A program made the position numbers and the translations under genes. From Microbotryum silenes-acaulis (taxonomy: Eukaryota; Basidiomycota; Microbotryomycetes; Microbotryales; Microbotryaceae), in contig QPFY01000004.1 in NCBI GenBank assembly GCA_003665825.1, positions 248,001 to 312,000 of the forward strand: DNA of 64,000 nucleotides, in the 5' to 3' direction. Positions 1-12,570 of this stretch are shown here, in pieces. The stretch's first letter is position 1, and the number at the start of each line of letters is the position of its first letter. A model generated the notes under the pieces. It did not search any database, had not been told where the DNA came from, and saw only the letters and a list, made by a program, of their open reading frames with translations.

Positions 1-536
1 TCGTACATCGGAATTGAGCGTATCCGAGCGATGGTCGAGGCCTTGACATCTTCCCAGCCCGCATCCTCGGCGATCTCCACCCCGACCTGAATACCAAGGT
101 AGCGAAACTGCGAATCGCTGAGACGCCAGGTCCCGAGATCTGGGGCGATCGGCCGATCCCGAAAAGCTCCGAGGGGGTAGAGGAAAGATTTGGCGTTGCT
201 GAGCTTGCTGGCACTTGCCCGTTCGTAAAGCTCGATCGCCCGATTGAGGTGGTCGAGGTCCGAGAGGTTGTGGAGTGCGCAGCAAGCGTCGTCGGCAAAG
301 AGGAGTTCTCGAATGTTTTGGAGGCCCGCAATCTCGATGCCCTTGACTCTCAATCGAATCTGACAGGGTGTAGACATTGCGGATTGTAACGAATGAAAAA
401 TTGGAAACAAACGGCGGCCCCGAACCGAGTGATCCCAAGTGAGAAGGCCCCCAGAAACACGTGCGTATATACCTCCCACCACCCAATCCAGTAAAACTAA
501 AAGAGGACTGTTCGGTATCAACGGTCTAAATTTTTT
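1..536 (-). pseudogene. Non-LTR (LINE-type) retrotransposon reverse transcriptase remnant, cut by window edge
   Basis: An open frame runs from about 536 off the left edge. An internal ATG lies at 377. At 308-288 it encodes LLFADDACCAL, which contains the F-A-D-D catalytic box of non-LTR reverse transcriptases (LTR elements normally have YVDD or YIDD). It is preceded by VKGIEIAG and followed about 35 residues later by ASASKLSNAKS, the usual spacing of RT motifs C and D. The frame upstream of codon 377 resembles a degraded 'VRQG-PL-P' block but lacks its key residues, so the copy is probably 5'-truncated or mutated. The 3' part (thumb, RNase H, poly-A) would lie outside the window. Family assignment below LINE level is not possible from this fragment. 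Confidence 0.72.
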
Positions 537-612
537 CTATGTACAACAAAGTCCTAGCGCTCGACGCCTTTACACATTCGCTGTGTAGACCCTCTAGTCA
601 TTCCGAGTGTCC

Positions 613-1812
613 TCAAGCCTCCTTGCCATGATCCCCACTAGTGATCTCCTCGCCCATCAATCCGGTATCGAAACGAGGCAAGTCAGACAACGAAAGACGT
701 GGAGCGGTGCTAGATGATGGGGATCGGGCAGCTTCAACGGGACGCTGGGCCTCCTCCTGCGCCGCTGACGAAGCCTCGTCGCCGGATGGTTCACCTGCTG
801 TGCTGCCCTCTTCTGAGTCCTCTTTAACCACACTCGGGGACGGGGTGCGCGAAGCGGTCGAACGACTCGTCGAGCTCTTTGGACTTTTGGGGGAGCTAGG
901 CGGACTAGAATTTTTGGACAGGGAGGATGATGCTCGACTCGGCGGACCGCCGGTGACACTGGCAGAACTCGTGGTTGGTGGACCGGCGAGGGGCGAGCTT
1001 CGCAACGAGTCGTGTGATTTGGTGATCAAGCGTTCGGCGTTGTGGAGTGGGTGTACAGCATAACCTTGCGGGGAACGGGCGGTGGGTATCGTGGACATGG
1101 CGTGGGGGCTGGGAAGGGTCGAGAATGAAGGTGCGGCTGAGAGATCGAACGAGGAGAGCTGAGCACTGGACACAGTGGACATGTTCTCTTTCTCCTTGTC
1201 GAGCGAGTCGGTCGAATCGGAGGCACTTCCAGAAGAAGACTCTCGAGCTGACGAAAGGAGCGAAAGTGAGCAGGATCAGATGGGATGTTCTGCGCGCTCA
1301 GGGGTCAAAAGAGTCGTCAGAGGTGAGACATACTTTTTCCGAGGATCTTGTTGGCGCGGATGCCTTCCTCCATTCGACGATCACGGCTGCGCTCGTTGCA
1401 TCGCATCACCAATTGAAGGCCAAATACGAGAGCTGTGCGGTGATTATCACATGGTTTCGAGGGTCATCAGGATCGGGGACTTAGATCGGGCCCTGCACGG
1501 CATGTGCCTGAGACCAAGGGCTCAAGTCGAGGAGCTAGTGATGGGCTGATTTCACGAGCATCGCCGCGAGTGGGGCCCCGCTTCACGGCAGTCTCTGAGC
1601 GATCGGAGCGACCAGCGCCCACGCCGCCCAGGCCCCTCGAGCCAGCCGCACCGACGACGCCTTGGCCAGTGCGCCGCGGCGGCAAGGTTGTCCCGAACCG
1701 CAGGCGCATCCCCCCAGCCCTTGGCGCCGAGCAATTCAAACTCACAAATGACTACGACGAAGAAGGTGGCTATCCCGATCACGATCCACCAAGTCCTCGA
1801 GATCTCCCCCAT
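613..1812 (-). CDS. Small single-pass membrane protein with Ser/Pro-rich tail, function unknown
   Basis: I do not recognise this family. Three exons join in phase: 1812-1746, 1432-1334 and 1247-613, giving 266 aa. The first intron is 313 nt, long for this genome, with a GTGAGT donor; the second starts GTATGT. The protein opens MGEISRTWWIVIGI and has one strong membrane helix at about residues 8-30, half encoded by exon 1 and half by exon 2. That split supports the splice. A basic stretch follows (CNERSRDRRMEEGIRANK), so the tail is probably cytosolic. The remainder is disordered, rich in Ser and Pro, with an acidic patch (EDSEEG). A single-span protein with a short lumenal N terminus and a long cytosolic tail fits. 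Organelle and role cannot be read from sequence. Confidence 0.62.
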
Positions 1813-3460
1813 GTCGATGTTACTTGTGTTGATATAGTCGAGGCGGTCGAGGAAAGAGCTGCACAGCAGGAGTGGTACGTGGGAAAGAGGAGCGGACCGC
1901 GCTTCTACGAAAGAGTCGAAGGCGCGAGGCACGTGAGGCACCGGCCACAGAGGATCGATCGAGGGGCGGGGAGGCGGGGGAGAGCACGACCCCAGACCAG
2001 TCAAAGGCGGAGGCGAGCCGAATACAATCGCCAAGTCGACGAGTTGCGTCCGATGGTGCTGTGAGGTGTGACAGCGAGGATGCAAAGGAATGGCGTGAGC
2101 GATAGGGCGGGACAGTAATGGACGACCAAATGCCAAGCCCCGTGGGCTGCGTCGTGGGATGTCTCAACGACGTGCCAAAATGAGACGAGAGGAGACGCAG
2201 CGCTGGCAGCTTGCAACGGTGTCGCGATTCGGCAGGGATGTTCCGCAGCCGTCTCCGAGCTAAACTTCGCCGACGACGGCGGACGATCACTGCGTGTGCA
2301 CGTTGCGATATAAGTGGGTGGGTGTATGCACCAGTGAGTCTCGATCGTGGTTTCACTGTAGAGCGTCCACCGAACGAACAAGATGCCGGCGAGTGTGCGG
2401 ATCGATAAGAACGGGCAGTGGTTTCAGAACAGAAAGCGAGGTCCGAGCCAAGATACGGGCTGCAAGGACTCTCGAGTAACCTGCCAGCCGACGCCGCACG
2501 AATAAAATGGGGTCGCCAACGATTTTGCCCAGGCCCAGTTTGGGGGGTGATAACGCCGAGCCCGGAAGCCAGCGCGCCCTCGTGACACATGCGCTCAGAT
2601 CTCACTTCAAGGCCTCATCGACTATTGGCTGGGGATGAACCCCTCAGATCCCTCACCAGCTAGTCAAGTATTGGAACACAAAAACTCGGCTAACACTAAA
2701 GACCAAATCGACCTTCGCTAAAAGCCCTACAACGCGTTCATGTCAAGCAGAAGACTTTCGCTGGGCCGTCGATACTAAATTTAGACCCATCCCAAACCGT
2801 CCAGCCCGCGGCCATTCGGGTCACAACTTCCAGCGCGGTGTCTCACACCCCTACAAGGATACATAGGCGAACGAATAGGGCAACCGGATCCAGGAAACAA
2901 GACCGTTCGGGGTGAGATCACCCATTCGGAGTGTTGATCACCCATCCGGTCTAGTGCCGGCTCATAGGAGCTTGGTAGATCCCGGCCCCTATTTGGGTAT
3001 TCGCTCCCGTCATATTCCGGAATCATCCGACCGATGACGTAGGTAAGCCGCATGAGCCCACTGGGGCGCCTGAAGGTATTGATGTATTAAGATACCGCTT
3101 GTAGCAATCCGATATATTGTACCAAGAAACACGTTCCAATTTTGCATTCTACAGGGTTCCGGATGTACAACACAACTCGTTGCAACGATAAAAGGAAGAA
3201 TGAGCACTGCTGAACGAAATTCACAGTTACTGACGACTGGTTTCCTCCTCTTGACAGAGTCCTCCCGAGCTATAGCTCTTCAACCTAGAACGTCTCCTTT
3301 GTTCACTTTATCAAACTCCCCACCAATGTACCCACATCCGTCCGAGCGTCACCTCGAGCCCCTAAAGCCTGCGGAACTCGACTCAGCTTCGGGGACAAAG
3401 GGGGGAAACAGGAGGTCAGCCGAACACATTCGAGTACTCTAGTACTCGACTGCAATATGT
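1813..3460. other. Intergenic region, no gene recognised
   Basis: The stretch separates the 5' end of the membrane-protein gene from the 3' end of PMS1. Open frames exist on the minus strand up to about 2605, but their translations are Arg/Ser-rich and out of frame with any domain, so I treat them as chance. A short direct repeat (gatcaccca-tcgg type) occurs twice at about 2918-2960. No transposon terminus or RNA gene was recognised. Confidence 0.5.
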
Positions 3461-6400
3461 TCAACAACTCACCCAACGCATTGTGGGTCTACCATGAGGG
3501 CAGCTCTGTTGTGATACGTCGCACATCGAAAATCAATTGTCAGTTCGACGAAAATTTCAGTCTACAGCAGCGCGGGACTCACCCAAGGTCGATCCATCTG
3601 GCTCATATTCCTGACGATCTACGGTTCCCAGAAAACCACTCACAATTCATCAGCATATGCCACACCCGACACTAATAACAAGTCCCCATTATCTCTTACC
3701 GAAGCCGACTGCGCCTCATTCAACGCATGCCCAAACATGACGCTCTTGCGACAAGCTCGACTCGCGAACATTTTTTGCACTTTGCTCGGTCGGGGAGCAT
3801 GGCCATGTTGGCTCCAGTCGCTGCCTTTTAGGAGTTCCAAAAGTTCTTCAAGGTCTATAAAAAGGAAAAGGAAAATCAGTCAAGTCATCAGCCGAAACTC
3901 GGGGATCATAGACGAACCTGAAACACCAAATGTGGTACTCCCACTAACGGGCTGAGCAACCAATTTGACCCTCTCGCCCACCTTCGCATCCTCATCAAGC
4001 AAGACCTCAAAACCATTGAGCCGCAGCGTTTTTGCATGCTCGATAGCCAACAACTCGTCTTGCGCCAAGAGATGCAAGGTCCGCGGTCTGTGCACGTACG
4101 TGGGGTAGATAGATTAGGTTGCGCTGCGCAATCTTTTGATCTATCGATCAAAGAGAAGGGGCTGACTGTATTAACCGCTGGGACTGAATCACCGTCGATT
4201 TTTGCAAGTCCTCGTAATTGTACTTCTCATCCGACGCATGCTGATCAATGATGAACAGATCATCTTGAAGCGGAATCGGCGTCTTGTCCCCTCCGGACGA
4301 TGTCGATCTTCGTGTTCTTCGAGCGATGATGAAAGCGTGGTTGAATTGACCGATGATGCTCATACAGGCAAAGTCCTGTTTGGTCACGACGAGGGAGAGG
4401 GCTTGTTCGGCTTGTTCGCTATCCTTGTTGACGCCCGCTCGACTGAGATCGATCGTCTTTTCCTCGTCGAAACTTGTTGGCTCGGGCTCCTCTGGCGCTG
4501 GCTGACTGTGTCGAAGATCGCTAGTCGAAGGCCGCGCCGATTTCCATGCCTGGGTGATCTTCGAGAAGTTGGTCGGACATGACACGTTCTTGACTTTTAC
4601 ACCCTCGTAGTCGACTTTGGCAACGACGTTCTGTGCCCGCACATCTTGTGTCGTCTTAAGCTGCTGCGTAATCGACTGTGTTCGATGATCCGCTTTTGTC
4701 GAGTCGACGACCTCGTCGGGGGAAGCGGCCCTACCCACACGAGTGCCCCCATTCTCCGTAGCGGGCATTCTACCTTGCGGTCTCGAATATTTCGGCTCGT
4801 TCGCCTTGATCTTGACCACCCAAGACGATAAATCCATAGTCTTGACGACGGTCCTCCGAGTCGCACCTCGAAAGGTGCTGCTGGCGGATAGGTCCTCCTC
4901 TTCCTCTTCCTCGCTTGCCGCACGCTCTAAAGTTCCCGACGGTTCGGTCGCAGGTAAGGAAGGTACAGGCGATTGCTCCAAAGCATCTTTCAAAAGTGAT
5001 GACTCATCCACTTCTTCTTCCTGCGTTGAAAAAAGTTCGTCGTCGACCTCCATCTCGTCTTCATCGGGGACAACCTTAGCCTCCTCTTCGTCGTCGTCGT
5101 CGTCCTCCTCCTCCACGATCCTCGACCTCTTATTCGGTCTCTCGACCTGAGGTAGCGACTCTTCTTCATCCTCAGACATTCCATCGAGTAAATTTGAACG
5201 TTCAGGCAAGGTCGGCATGGGTGGAAGCAGATCAACCACTTGTTTGAATGACTGTACCTCCGATCGATCAGGCTTCATCTCTTTCGCCGAGACCATTAAC
5301 TGAGGCTGAGTAATAGGGTAAGATGATTGGGAAGGGGAGAACAGTTTTTCCAAAGCGTTCTGTAGGGGATTTTCGCGCCGAACCAGATCAGAATTTGTGT
5401 CTAAACCCCGTCCTTGGAGGGGAAAGGACACACCTTGAGCGAAGCGATTAATTTGCCTTCTTGGTGTAAGAAGATCGTGCGTTTGTCGGGACTGACGTTG
5501 ACGTCGCAGGCATCTGGTACGATCAAGAACACGAATACATATGGAAATTGAACTATTTTGAAGAATGCTGAGATCAAATCTGGAGCTTACCAGCGCGCAT
5601 CTGAAAGTCCGCTACGACGGAAGGGAACGCATTCGTGTTGAACCTCCTATACACCTCCGTCACGGCTTTCGAGATCTGCCCAAATCAAACCAGAACTTTT
5701 GTGATCAACACCGCTCATAAGCACGTAGACTGCGTCTGACCTCCTACCTTGGTCGCCGTGAATGGTCTCCCGTTGACGTAGTAGAAGCTCCGGTTATTGA
5801 TCGAGCGACCGTGGCCGGGTGCAGGTTTCGAAATCAGGCCTCGTACCACAACTCGCACGGGTCTGTCCACCACGAAAAACCCACCATTAAACATCAGAAC
5901 CTTCCCCCGCCCATGTCGGATGACGTACCCATCCGAAATCAAGCCCCTACTGATCGCACGCGCGTTCTGCTCAGCAGAAACTTCGAATTCGAGATCGAGG
6001 TCGATCATATCGTTCAATGCGACGGGTGAGAAAATGGAGGAAAAATTGGAGCGAAGGTTTTGGCTGATGGTCGTTTGAAGATGGGTTGTCGTTTTACTGT
6101 GAAACGGAAGAAACAGAAGCGCCTTAAATTAGATGATCTCTCGTAAAAGAAACATCAGCCTCAACCTCAGTGCGATCTTACTGACCCTTTGAGCGTATGC
6201 TTCACTTCGAACCTGACCCCGGTCCTCACCAACGCATAAGCTTGTACCAAATCCAACGCCTTCCCCAATTCCCTCTTGGCGTTCCTCTCAAACTCTTTCC
6301 TCCTCACCGGCAAACCGGCAAATAAATCTTTGACCATGACCGTAGTCCCGACCGATCTCGCGGCTTTCCCTCCAACGACGCATTCACCGCTGGGGAGGAA

Positions 6401-7120
6401 CGTGAGACGGGTCGCGATGGGTGTTGTGGAGGGTGTGGAGGTGATCATGGAGAGGTCGGCGGTACCGCAAAGGGAGGAAAGAGCTTCCCCACGAAAACCG
6501 AGGGTCGAAATCGTACCGAGGTCGTTAAATTCGCTCAATTTCGAGGTGTGGTTCTTCAGTGCTGGTTCAAACGGAGAAAGGAAAGACGTGTTTGATTTGA
6601 CCTACTACCCTATCCCTCGAGGAGAGCGGTACTCGTGGAATTTTGTAGACTGACCTATCGAAGCCCAATCATGTTCCTCTATCCCCTGCCCATTGTCCTG
6701 CACTTCCACCAGCTCGATCCCATGATTGCGAAACAAGATCTCTGGTAGTCGGTTATAAAACCGGCCACCATCCCATCAAAGATCAGAATACGGACGGAGC
6801 CATCGCAACTGAGGTTGAACCCAACCTACGGATTGAGGTCGCGCCTGCGTCGAGGGCGTTGTCGAGCAACTCCTTGACTATCAGAGCCTCATAATCAGTG
6901 ATCAGTTCTTCTCTTCAACAGACCCCATCATAGCTCAAACATGATAGTGGTCCATACCTGCACTCTGTAAATCGATAATCACCTGCCCCGAGGTAAGTCG
7001 ATGTACGGAGGTGTGGTCGATCGCTGTGTGGAAGTTGTGGGCGGGGGGGGGTTCAGCAAGGCTTCCACCAACCACTTTACGATCTAGAAAGCTCTCAAAA
7101 GGCTTACCTCGTATCGACAT
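3461..7120 (-). CDS. PMS1: Mismatch-repair MutL homologue PMS1 (human PMS2 type)
   Basis: Nuclear MutL-family ATPase and endonuclease that pairs with MLH1 in mismatch repair. Thirteen exons (7120-7108, 7023-6958, 6877-6830, 6741-6655, 6561-6186, 6096-5748, 5675-5591, 5513-5434, 5359-4176, 4087-3918, 3854-3700, 3618-3583, 3505-3461) give 897 aa, close to yeast Pms1 (873). The N terminus reads MSIRAIDHTSVHRLTSGQV. GHKL ATPase motifs are intact: ELLDNALDAGAT, DNGQGI and GFRGEAL. The MutL transducer domain is recognisable (DVNVSPDKR). Exon 9 is an acidic disordered linker. The C-terminal endonuclease motif DQHASDEKYNYE, ACRKS and CPHGRP, all metal-site elements, are present, so the nuclease should be active. 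The start is set by the family N terminus in exon 1. PIF1 lies just downstream of its 5' end on the same strand. Confidence 0.95.
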
Positions 7121-7738
7121 CCCTTCAACCCCAACGACTTTGAACCGTATGAAGCAGATAAAGTTAGCCTGCCCCCCCCCCCCCCCCCTGTGAGGCCCGA
7201 GCGGCCTCGCACGCACATGACCAAGGACTGAATCTGGCCGAAACCCGGCTGACCGAATATTGGACATCAATATTAGCCGGTTTCCCCAGTCTCGGTCCTC
7301 TCTCTCTCTTGGAGAACACATTCATTCGGAACCGATTCCTGAAACAACGAACACAGTCAACAATACCATTTCGAATACGACGAGCGATCGGCCCAGTACT
7401 CGCGATCCCTCTGTAAGGCCACCGGCCTTAGTACACCTACACCCCCCGCCCTCATGACACGCGCCCTCCCTCTCCGCGCGACGCGACGCGCCTCCACTCG
7501 CCCAGCAGACTCTAATCGCCGGCGAGAGCTCACAGAGCCCTTTTGATCGGCGCAGTATCGGCGTTAACCACGAGGAAATGCCGGACTTGAGCTCGGACTT
7601 GCTCGGACTTAGCAAGAGTGCGATCTTTTGACGAAATGATAAAACTACACAGTGGGAGAGCGAGGGAACAAAGTGATGACTTCCTAATACCATCTACACT
7701 AACAACGCGTTGCAACATCACATCTTCCCTTCTCTTGG
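7121..7738. other. Spacer between PIF1 3' end and PMS1 start, with C17 tract
   Basis: About 620 bp lie between two minus-strand genes and must hold the PIF1 terminator and PMS1 promoter. A run of 17 C (7172-7188; G on the coding strand) sits about 52 nt upstream of the PMS1 ATG. No gene was recognised. Confidence 0.5.
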
Positions 7739-10460
7739 TCAACGCAACACCTCCAAGTTCTTACTCCACGCGATCACCTTCTCATGAGCCCGAACTTTAC
7801 TCTCATTGAAACCCAACACCTGTAGTCCGTCTAAATCGGTCGCTCGACTCAACGCGACGTAACTTTGTCCCGATTCGAACACCTTGTTGAGATCGACCTT
7901 GACGCGGGGTAGAGTTTGCCCTTGGGATTTATGAATGCTCATAGCCCAAGCGAGGATGAGGGGGAGCTGTCAAAAATTCGACGTGATTGATAAGTCATCA
8001 TGAACCCAATCTCCTAGCCCTGCAAGAGAGAAAGAAAAAACCCCTAAAAAAAAACTGACCTGTTTCCTCGAAGCGACTTTCTGCCCTCCCACATCCTCCA
8101 CCTTGAACTCCTCCCTCGTCATCAATCTAGAAAACGTTTCCCCTCCCGGAACCCTCCATTCGACCCTAGGCAATTTCTCCACTTTACCCGCCGCCGCATC
8201 CGCAATCAACTTGTTCAACTTCCTCTCCTGTTCCATCTTGATCTTACTCCCATCCTCACCATCCAAATCGACCTCTTTCTCCAATTCGACAAAACTGAAC
8301 TCGACGACCCTACCAATCGTTCCATTGACCAAAATCGAGTCAAGGTTCTTGATCAACATCACTTGGGCACCAACTTTGAGCGTCAATTTGGGAGGGGCCA
8401 TAAAGTTGTTGAGGATCGTTTTCGCACTGCTGTGATGATTGGCGTAAGGGGGTCCACCGTTATTGGCGTTCGCTGGAGCGGGGTTGAGCGAAGGCCAGTC
8501 CTCGGAACGGTACTCCATCGCTGCGCCGGGAAGGGCGTTCAGTCGAGAGACGTTGGACCGATCGACTTCCTCGCGTCGTGGGTATCTGCAGCTCAGAGCG
8601 AAAAAGGTAAGCTCTTTTGTGGTCGATTGCTAAACTCGTAGAGCAAGACGTACAGTTCGGTCGGATCGATCCCATCCGTGTAGTTGGGATCCCGACTGAG
8701 CGACTTGAAGATGGCGATCGACTTTGCCGATAGTGTGCCAAAGCGCATCTCGTTGAGCATGTCAATGAAGCCTAGTTTATTGGGAAACACAAGTCAGCCC
8801 CCAAGGCAGATTGTGAAAGGTTCAGGTTTCCCAACTTACGCGTATCACTTTGACGGAACACCTGCGTAAGGTTCACCGTATGGTGAATACAACGATTCCA
8901 TTCCTTCGCCTCGAAAGCGAACGTCGGTACCCCCTTTGCGACGGGGGGAAGTTGCAAAAAGTCACCCGTGACGACGAGCTGTGATGTCATACAGATTAAA
9001 GCTTGATGGGTTAGCGACTCGGGGTGACGTCGCATCAATGTGTATTCGATGATCTCACCTGTATCCCTCCGAACGGTTTGCCTTTACCCTTGATCCTCAG
9101 GCCTTCGGCGATATGAGCCAATTTATCAAACAGATCGCCGTCGACCATCGAGACTGCGTGTTTTACAACCCATCGTCAGCCACCCCACCTCTAAACTCAA
9201 GTTCCCAGCAAGCCCGTTCCTGCCTACCTTCGTCAATCAACAAGACCTTCAACCTCTGCCATCTCCCTCTCGCCGTCTTGTTCTTCTGCACCTTACGAAC
9301 GAGTTGATCCGACGCCTCGAGGCCGAGTCCTATTCCCGCAAAAGAATGAATTGTCGTACCGCCGATGTTACATGCTGCCATTCCCGTACTGGCGGTGATG
9401 GCGACGGCGTCTTGGGTCGAAGCGTATTTGCGCTTTAGTGAGGCGATGATCTCGCGCAAGAGGACGGATTTACCCGTTCCTGGAATTCCGATGCAAGGGG
9501 GGGTTCGGTGTTAGCATGGGACACTATTTCGAGTCAACATAAAAAAAGTCAACAGTGATACTGACCTGCCGAACCGGTGAAGAACACACTCTTGCCCTCA
9601 TCGACCACAAGCTTATGCACGATCTGCTGCTCTGGACTAAGTAAAATCTTTTGCTTGATATCCATCGTTGAATCGGCCAAGCCGACGCGGGTCAACTTGC
9701 CGTCTCCGATCACATGAAAAGCCGAGGTGCCATGGGCGAGTTTGACGGATTTGCTGAGCGATGCGGACGAGGGCAAGTCCCATGGCATGACTCGTTTCTT
9801 TGGTACGGTGGAAGAAGCACTCGTGTTGGAAGTGGTGGAGTTTATGCTTGTGGAAGAGGTAGAGGTGGTGGGTTTCAATGTCGAGGAGTTGTTGGGTCGG
9901 GTGAATCCTGCGTTGTACAAGGTATTGGTGGTGAGTCGTGGGGGTGGTGGTGCTCCGTTCGTGGTGCGACTGGTTGAAGCGTTGTTGGCGAAAGAGGTGG
10001 ACGAGCTCGTTCGCGCAACGACTGGTTTCAACGCCGGTGGTCGGAAGGGTTGGGTCGTGGAGGAGCTCGTACGAGAAAGAGTAGTAGCCGCCGTTGATTT
10101 GGCTACCGGATTCGCCGATCGAGAAGATGTCAAAGTATGGCTCGTACTACTGGCGGTGGGTTGTACACCAGCATGCGACGTTGCCTCATCGCGTGAGGTC
10201 GACGTGACGCGATTCACCTCAGCGTTCTTGTTGGGTACAGCAGCAGGTCGATTGGTAGCAAGTTGTTGGTTCATGTTCTTGCTGGGTTTGAGTTTGTTGG
10301 GCTTGGGTGGGGTGAGGGGCCATTCCTGCGAGTCGAGTTGGAAAAAGGTTGAACGAGGCGCCTCGTTCTCAATGTCGTCGTCGAGGTGGAGGTGGTGCGG
10401 GGAGGCCGCGTCGTCGTCGTCTTCGTAGTGACGCTTGGGTTGCGATGAGAGCATGCCCAT
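7739..10460 (-). CDS. PIF1: PIF1-family 5'-3' DNA helicase
   Basis: Superfamily 1B helicase acting on telomeres, replication forks, G-quadruplexes and, in yeast, mitochondrial DNA. Seven exons (10460-9566, 9479-9228, 9153-9059, 8978-8840, 8771-8654, 8585-8060, 7966-7739) give 750 aa. The Walker A box GSAGTGKS is split by intron 1. Also visible are Walker B LLIDEVSMVDG, motif [12 protein letters not shown], the segment HKSQGQTL and motif VI YVALSRA. The first ~240 residues are Ser/Thr-rich and disordered. The start is the first in-frame ATG, in good context (AAAATGGGC). The frame stays open for 61 codons upstream of it without an ATG and is Arg-rich there; see findings. It shares a divergent promoter region with the ZNHIT2-like gene. 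Confidence 0.94.
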
Positions 10461-10842
10461 TTTTAACTCGGGGGTCGTGTACAAGGTTCTGGTTGGGCGT
10501 TTGATAATTTTGTAGTGACAACGGACCCCAAGGCGACGAGGACGACGAGGACGACAGAGAGCGGCGACAGAGAAGCGAGCGCGCGATCCGAGGTGCGCCA
10601 ACCACGCGCCTGCCGTGAGCCTGGCTGAGCAAGCAGTCGGCGCCTAACTCGAGTCACATTCGCCGAGCTGATGGAGGGTCGGCACAACTTTGATGAGTTT
10701 GCCAAGTTTGAAATTCGGTCACGCAATTCAATTGATCGTTCGATCGTCGACGTCTCACCCGCTCTCGATCAAGCGCACCACAATGTCTCGTTGAACACGA
10801 CCCCCCCATTCGACTTGCCAACCCCCACCTCAACCAGCCATC
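10461..10842. promoter_or_regulatory. Divergent promoter between PIF1 and ZNHIT2-like gene
   Basis: The two start codons face away from each other 382 bp apart, so both 5' UTRs and promoters must fit here. I see no clear TATA box. Part of the stretch is open in frame with PIF1. Confidence 0.55.
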
Positions 10843-12570
10843 ATGCAAGGTCGTATCCGTTTCGGCCCTAAGAAAGGGATCAACACCCAGGCCAAGTCAC
10901 GCGCCTCGCCGATCGTCTCGGGTCCGCAACCGGTCTGTCAAGCGTAAGTAGCAAACCATCAGCCATCAGCCATCAGCCATCAGAAGGGGTTTATCTTGTG
11001 CCTCGAGATCAGCACTACACTACCTCAGCTCGGCGACGTGCTGCTGAACATACCCCCAGCTCTGCAATTCTGACGATCCTTCCTTTCGCCACCCCGCTCG
11101 GGCTCACCTCTTTTACACCCTACCCCTCGCCCGTCCTGGACATACACCCATCTCAAACCCCCTGTTCCAACAGTTGTCAAACCCAATTTAGTCGCTACAC
11201 GTGCCCCTCGTGCAACTTTCACTACTGCACCCTAACGTGCTACCGTTCCCCTTCCCACTCGACCTGTTCCGAAGCCTTCGATCGACAATCCCTCGTCGAC
11301 GAAATTAGGTCTTCGCAAGGGACCAGTCGGGAAGAACAAAAGGCCATGATGGAAATGTTGAAACGATTCGAGGAAGAACAGGGTCAAGAGAATGAAGAAG
11401 ATGATGATGAGATTACGCAACGTACGTTGGACAAATTGGAAGAAGTCGATTTAGGTGCGCCGATCTCTTTTTCTTATCGAATCGATTTAACAATCTAGGA
11501 TTTGATTCGCCTTTCGAAAGGATGGTTCGCACAGATTCGATTGAACCTTTGCAATTGTTGGAGTACCTCTCCCCGGCTCAACGCGCAGAGTTTGAGGACT
11601 TGTTGCAAGTTTCGACCAAGGTCGAGGCCCTCATGGAGGCTCATGATGAACTGAAGAAGCCGTGGTGGGAAGAGACGGAGGGAGTGGTGGTCGAAGAAGA
11701 TGAGGAAAACCAAGAAGAGAACGCGTTCACGAAGAAGAAGACAATACGACCGGCAATCCTGTCGCCCGAATCGTTGCCGCCACTCAAACTCGGTGACGAT
11801 GGTCGACCCCTTGTCGACCCCGGTCTGCTCAACAACATCGTCGCAGTACTGTAAGCCCTTCTAACTACTGTACCACCTTCTCAGTACTTGACTGAAACGT
11901 TTTCGCTCCCCACAGCCTAGCCTACGTCTACGTCGTTCGCACCTACTCACTCTCGTCCCTCTCCTCCCTCGTTCCCTCAACGATGGACCACCAAGAAGTC
12001 TATCGAGTCCTCCTCCACCTCGTACCATTCCTCACAACCCATTCAACCTTTATCTTCTCTTCAATCAAAGAAGCGATCGAAGAACTATTCAGAACCGAGG
12101 GTCAAGAAGACCCCTCGACGATTTTCCAAATCACGCAAGACGTCGCTCATTTACTTACGCCTTTACCAGTGATCAACGTTCAAGATGATCATCATCATCA
12201 ACCTTTCGTAAACGCCTTGGTAGCTTGGGCGGATTTGGAAGCGTTTTTCGGTTCCTTCACACGAGGGGAGGGGTTAAATACGAAAGGGATCAAGACGGAG
12301 GCGAAGCAGGCGTCGATGAAATTGCGTTTCTATTACGCTTTCCTCGCTAAAGTGGGCGACGAGAGCGATTCGGTGCTCAGGGCACTGGGTGAGGAAGTGG
12401 AGAGGGTTGGCAGAGGAGTGGCGGGCATGTGGGAGATGAAGAGAGTAGAGAGTGAGATGAAGGGGATGGAAGGGAGACAAAGGAGTGAGAAGGTGGTTGG
12501 AGAGAGGAGAGGTCCGATTCTTGAGGAAATTGCAGAGGAAGAAGGGGACGGAAAGGTCAAAGTCAAGTGA
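10843..12570 (+). CDS. HIT-type zinc-finger protein, ZNHIT2-like
   Basis: ZNHIT2 proteins are R2TP/HSP90 co-factors in box C/D snoRNP and U5 snRNP assembly (family knowledge). Four exons (10843-10943, 11174-11454, 11499-11850, 11916-12570) give 462 aa. Splicing out a 230-nt first intron creates a standard CxxC pair (VCQACQTQF), followed by CPSC, HYC, LTC and HSTC, a complete HIT finger at about residues 31-70. Without this splice the first zinc pair is irregular. Downstream are an acidic coiled segment, a DSIEPLQLLEYLSP segment ending in PWW, and a helical C-terminal half, as in ZNHIT2. The second intron is only 44 nt. The call is firm for the zinc finger and fairly firm for the ZNHIT2 subgroup. 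Confidence 0.85.

Noticed and set aside
1820..2605. 261-codon minus-strand open frame upstream of the membrane-protein gene
   Set aside because: Arg/Ser-rich with no domain, begins at a non-ATG or weak start, and lies out of phase with the spliced gene below it.
3461..10460. PMS1-PIF1 adjacency as a repair operon
   Set aside because: Both are on one strand with a 618-bp spacer and separate promoters expected. Adjacency alone is no evidence of co-regulation in a fungus.
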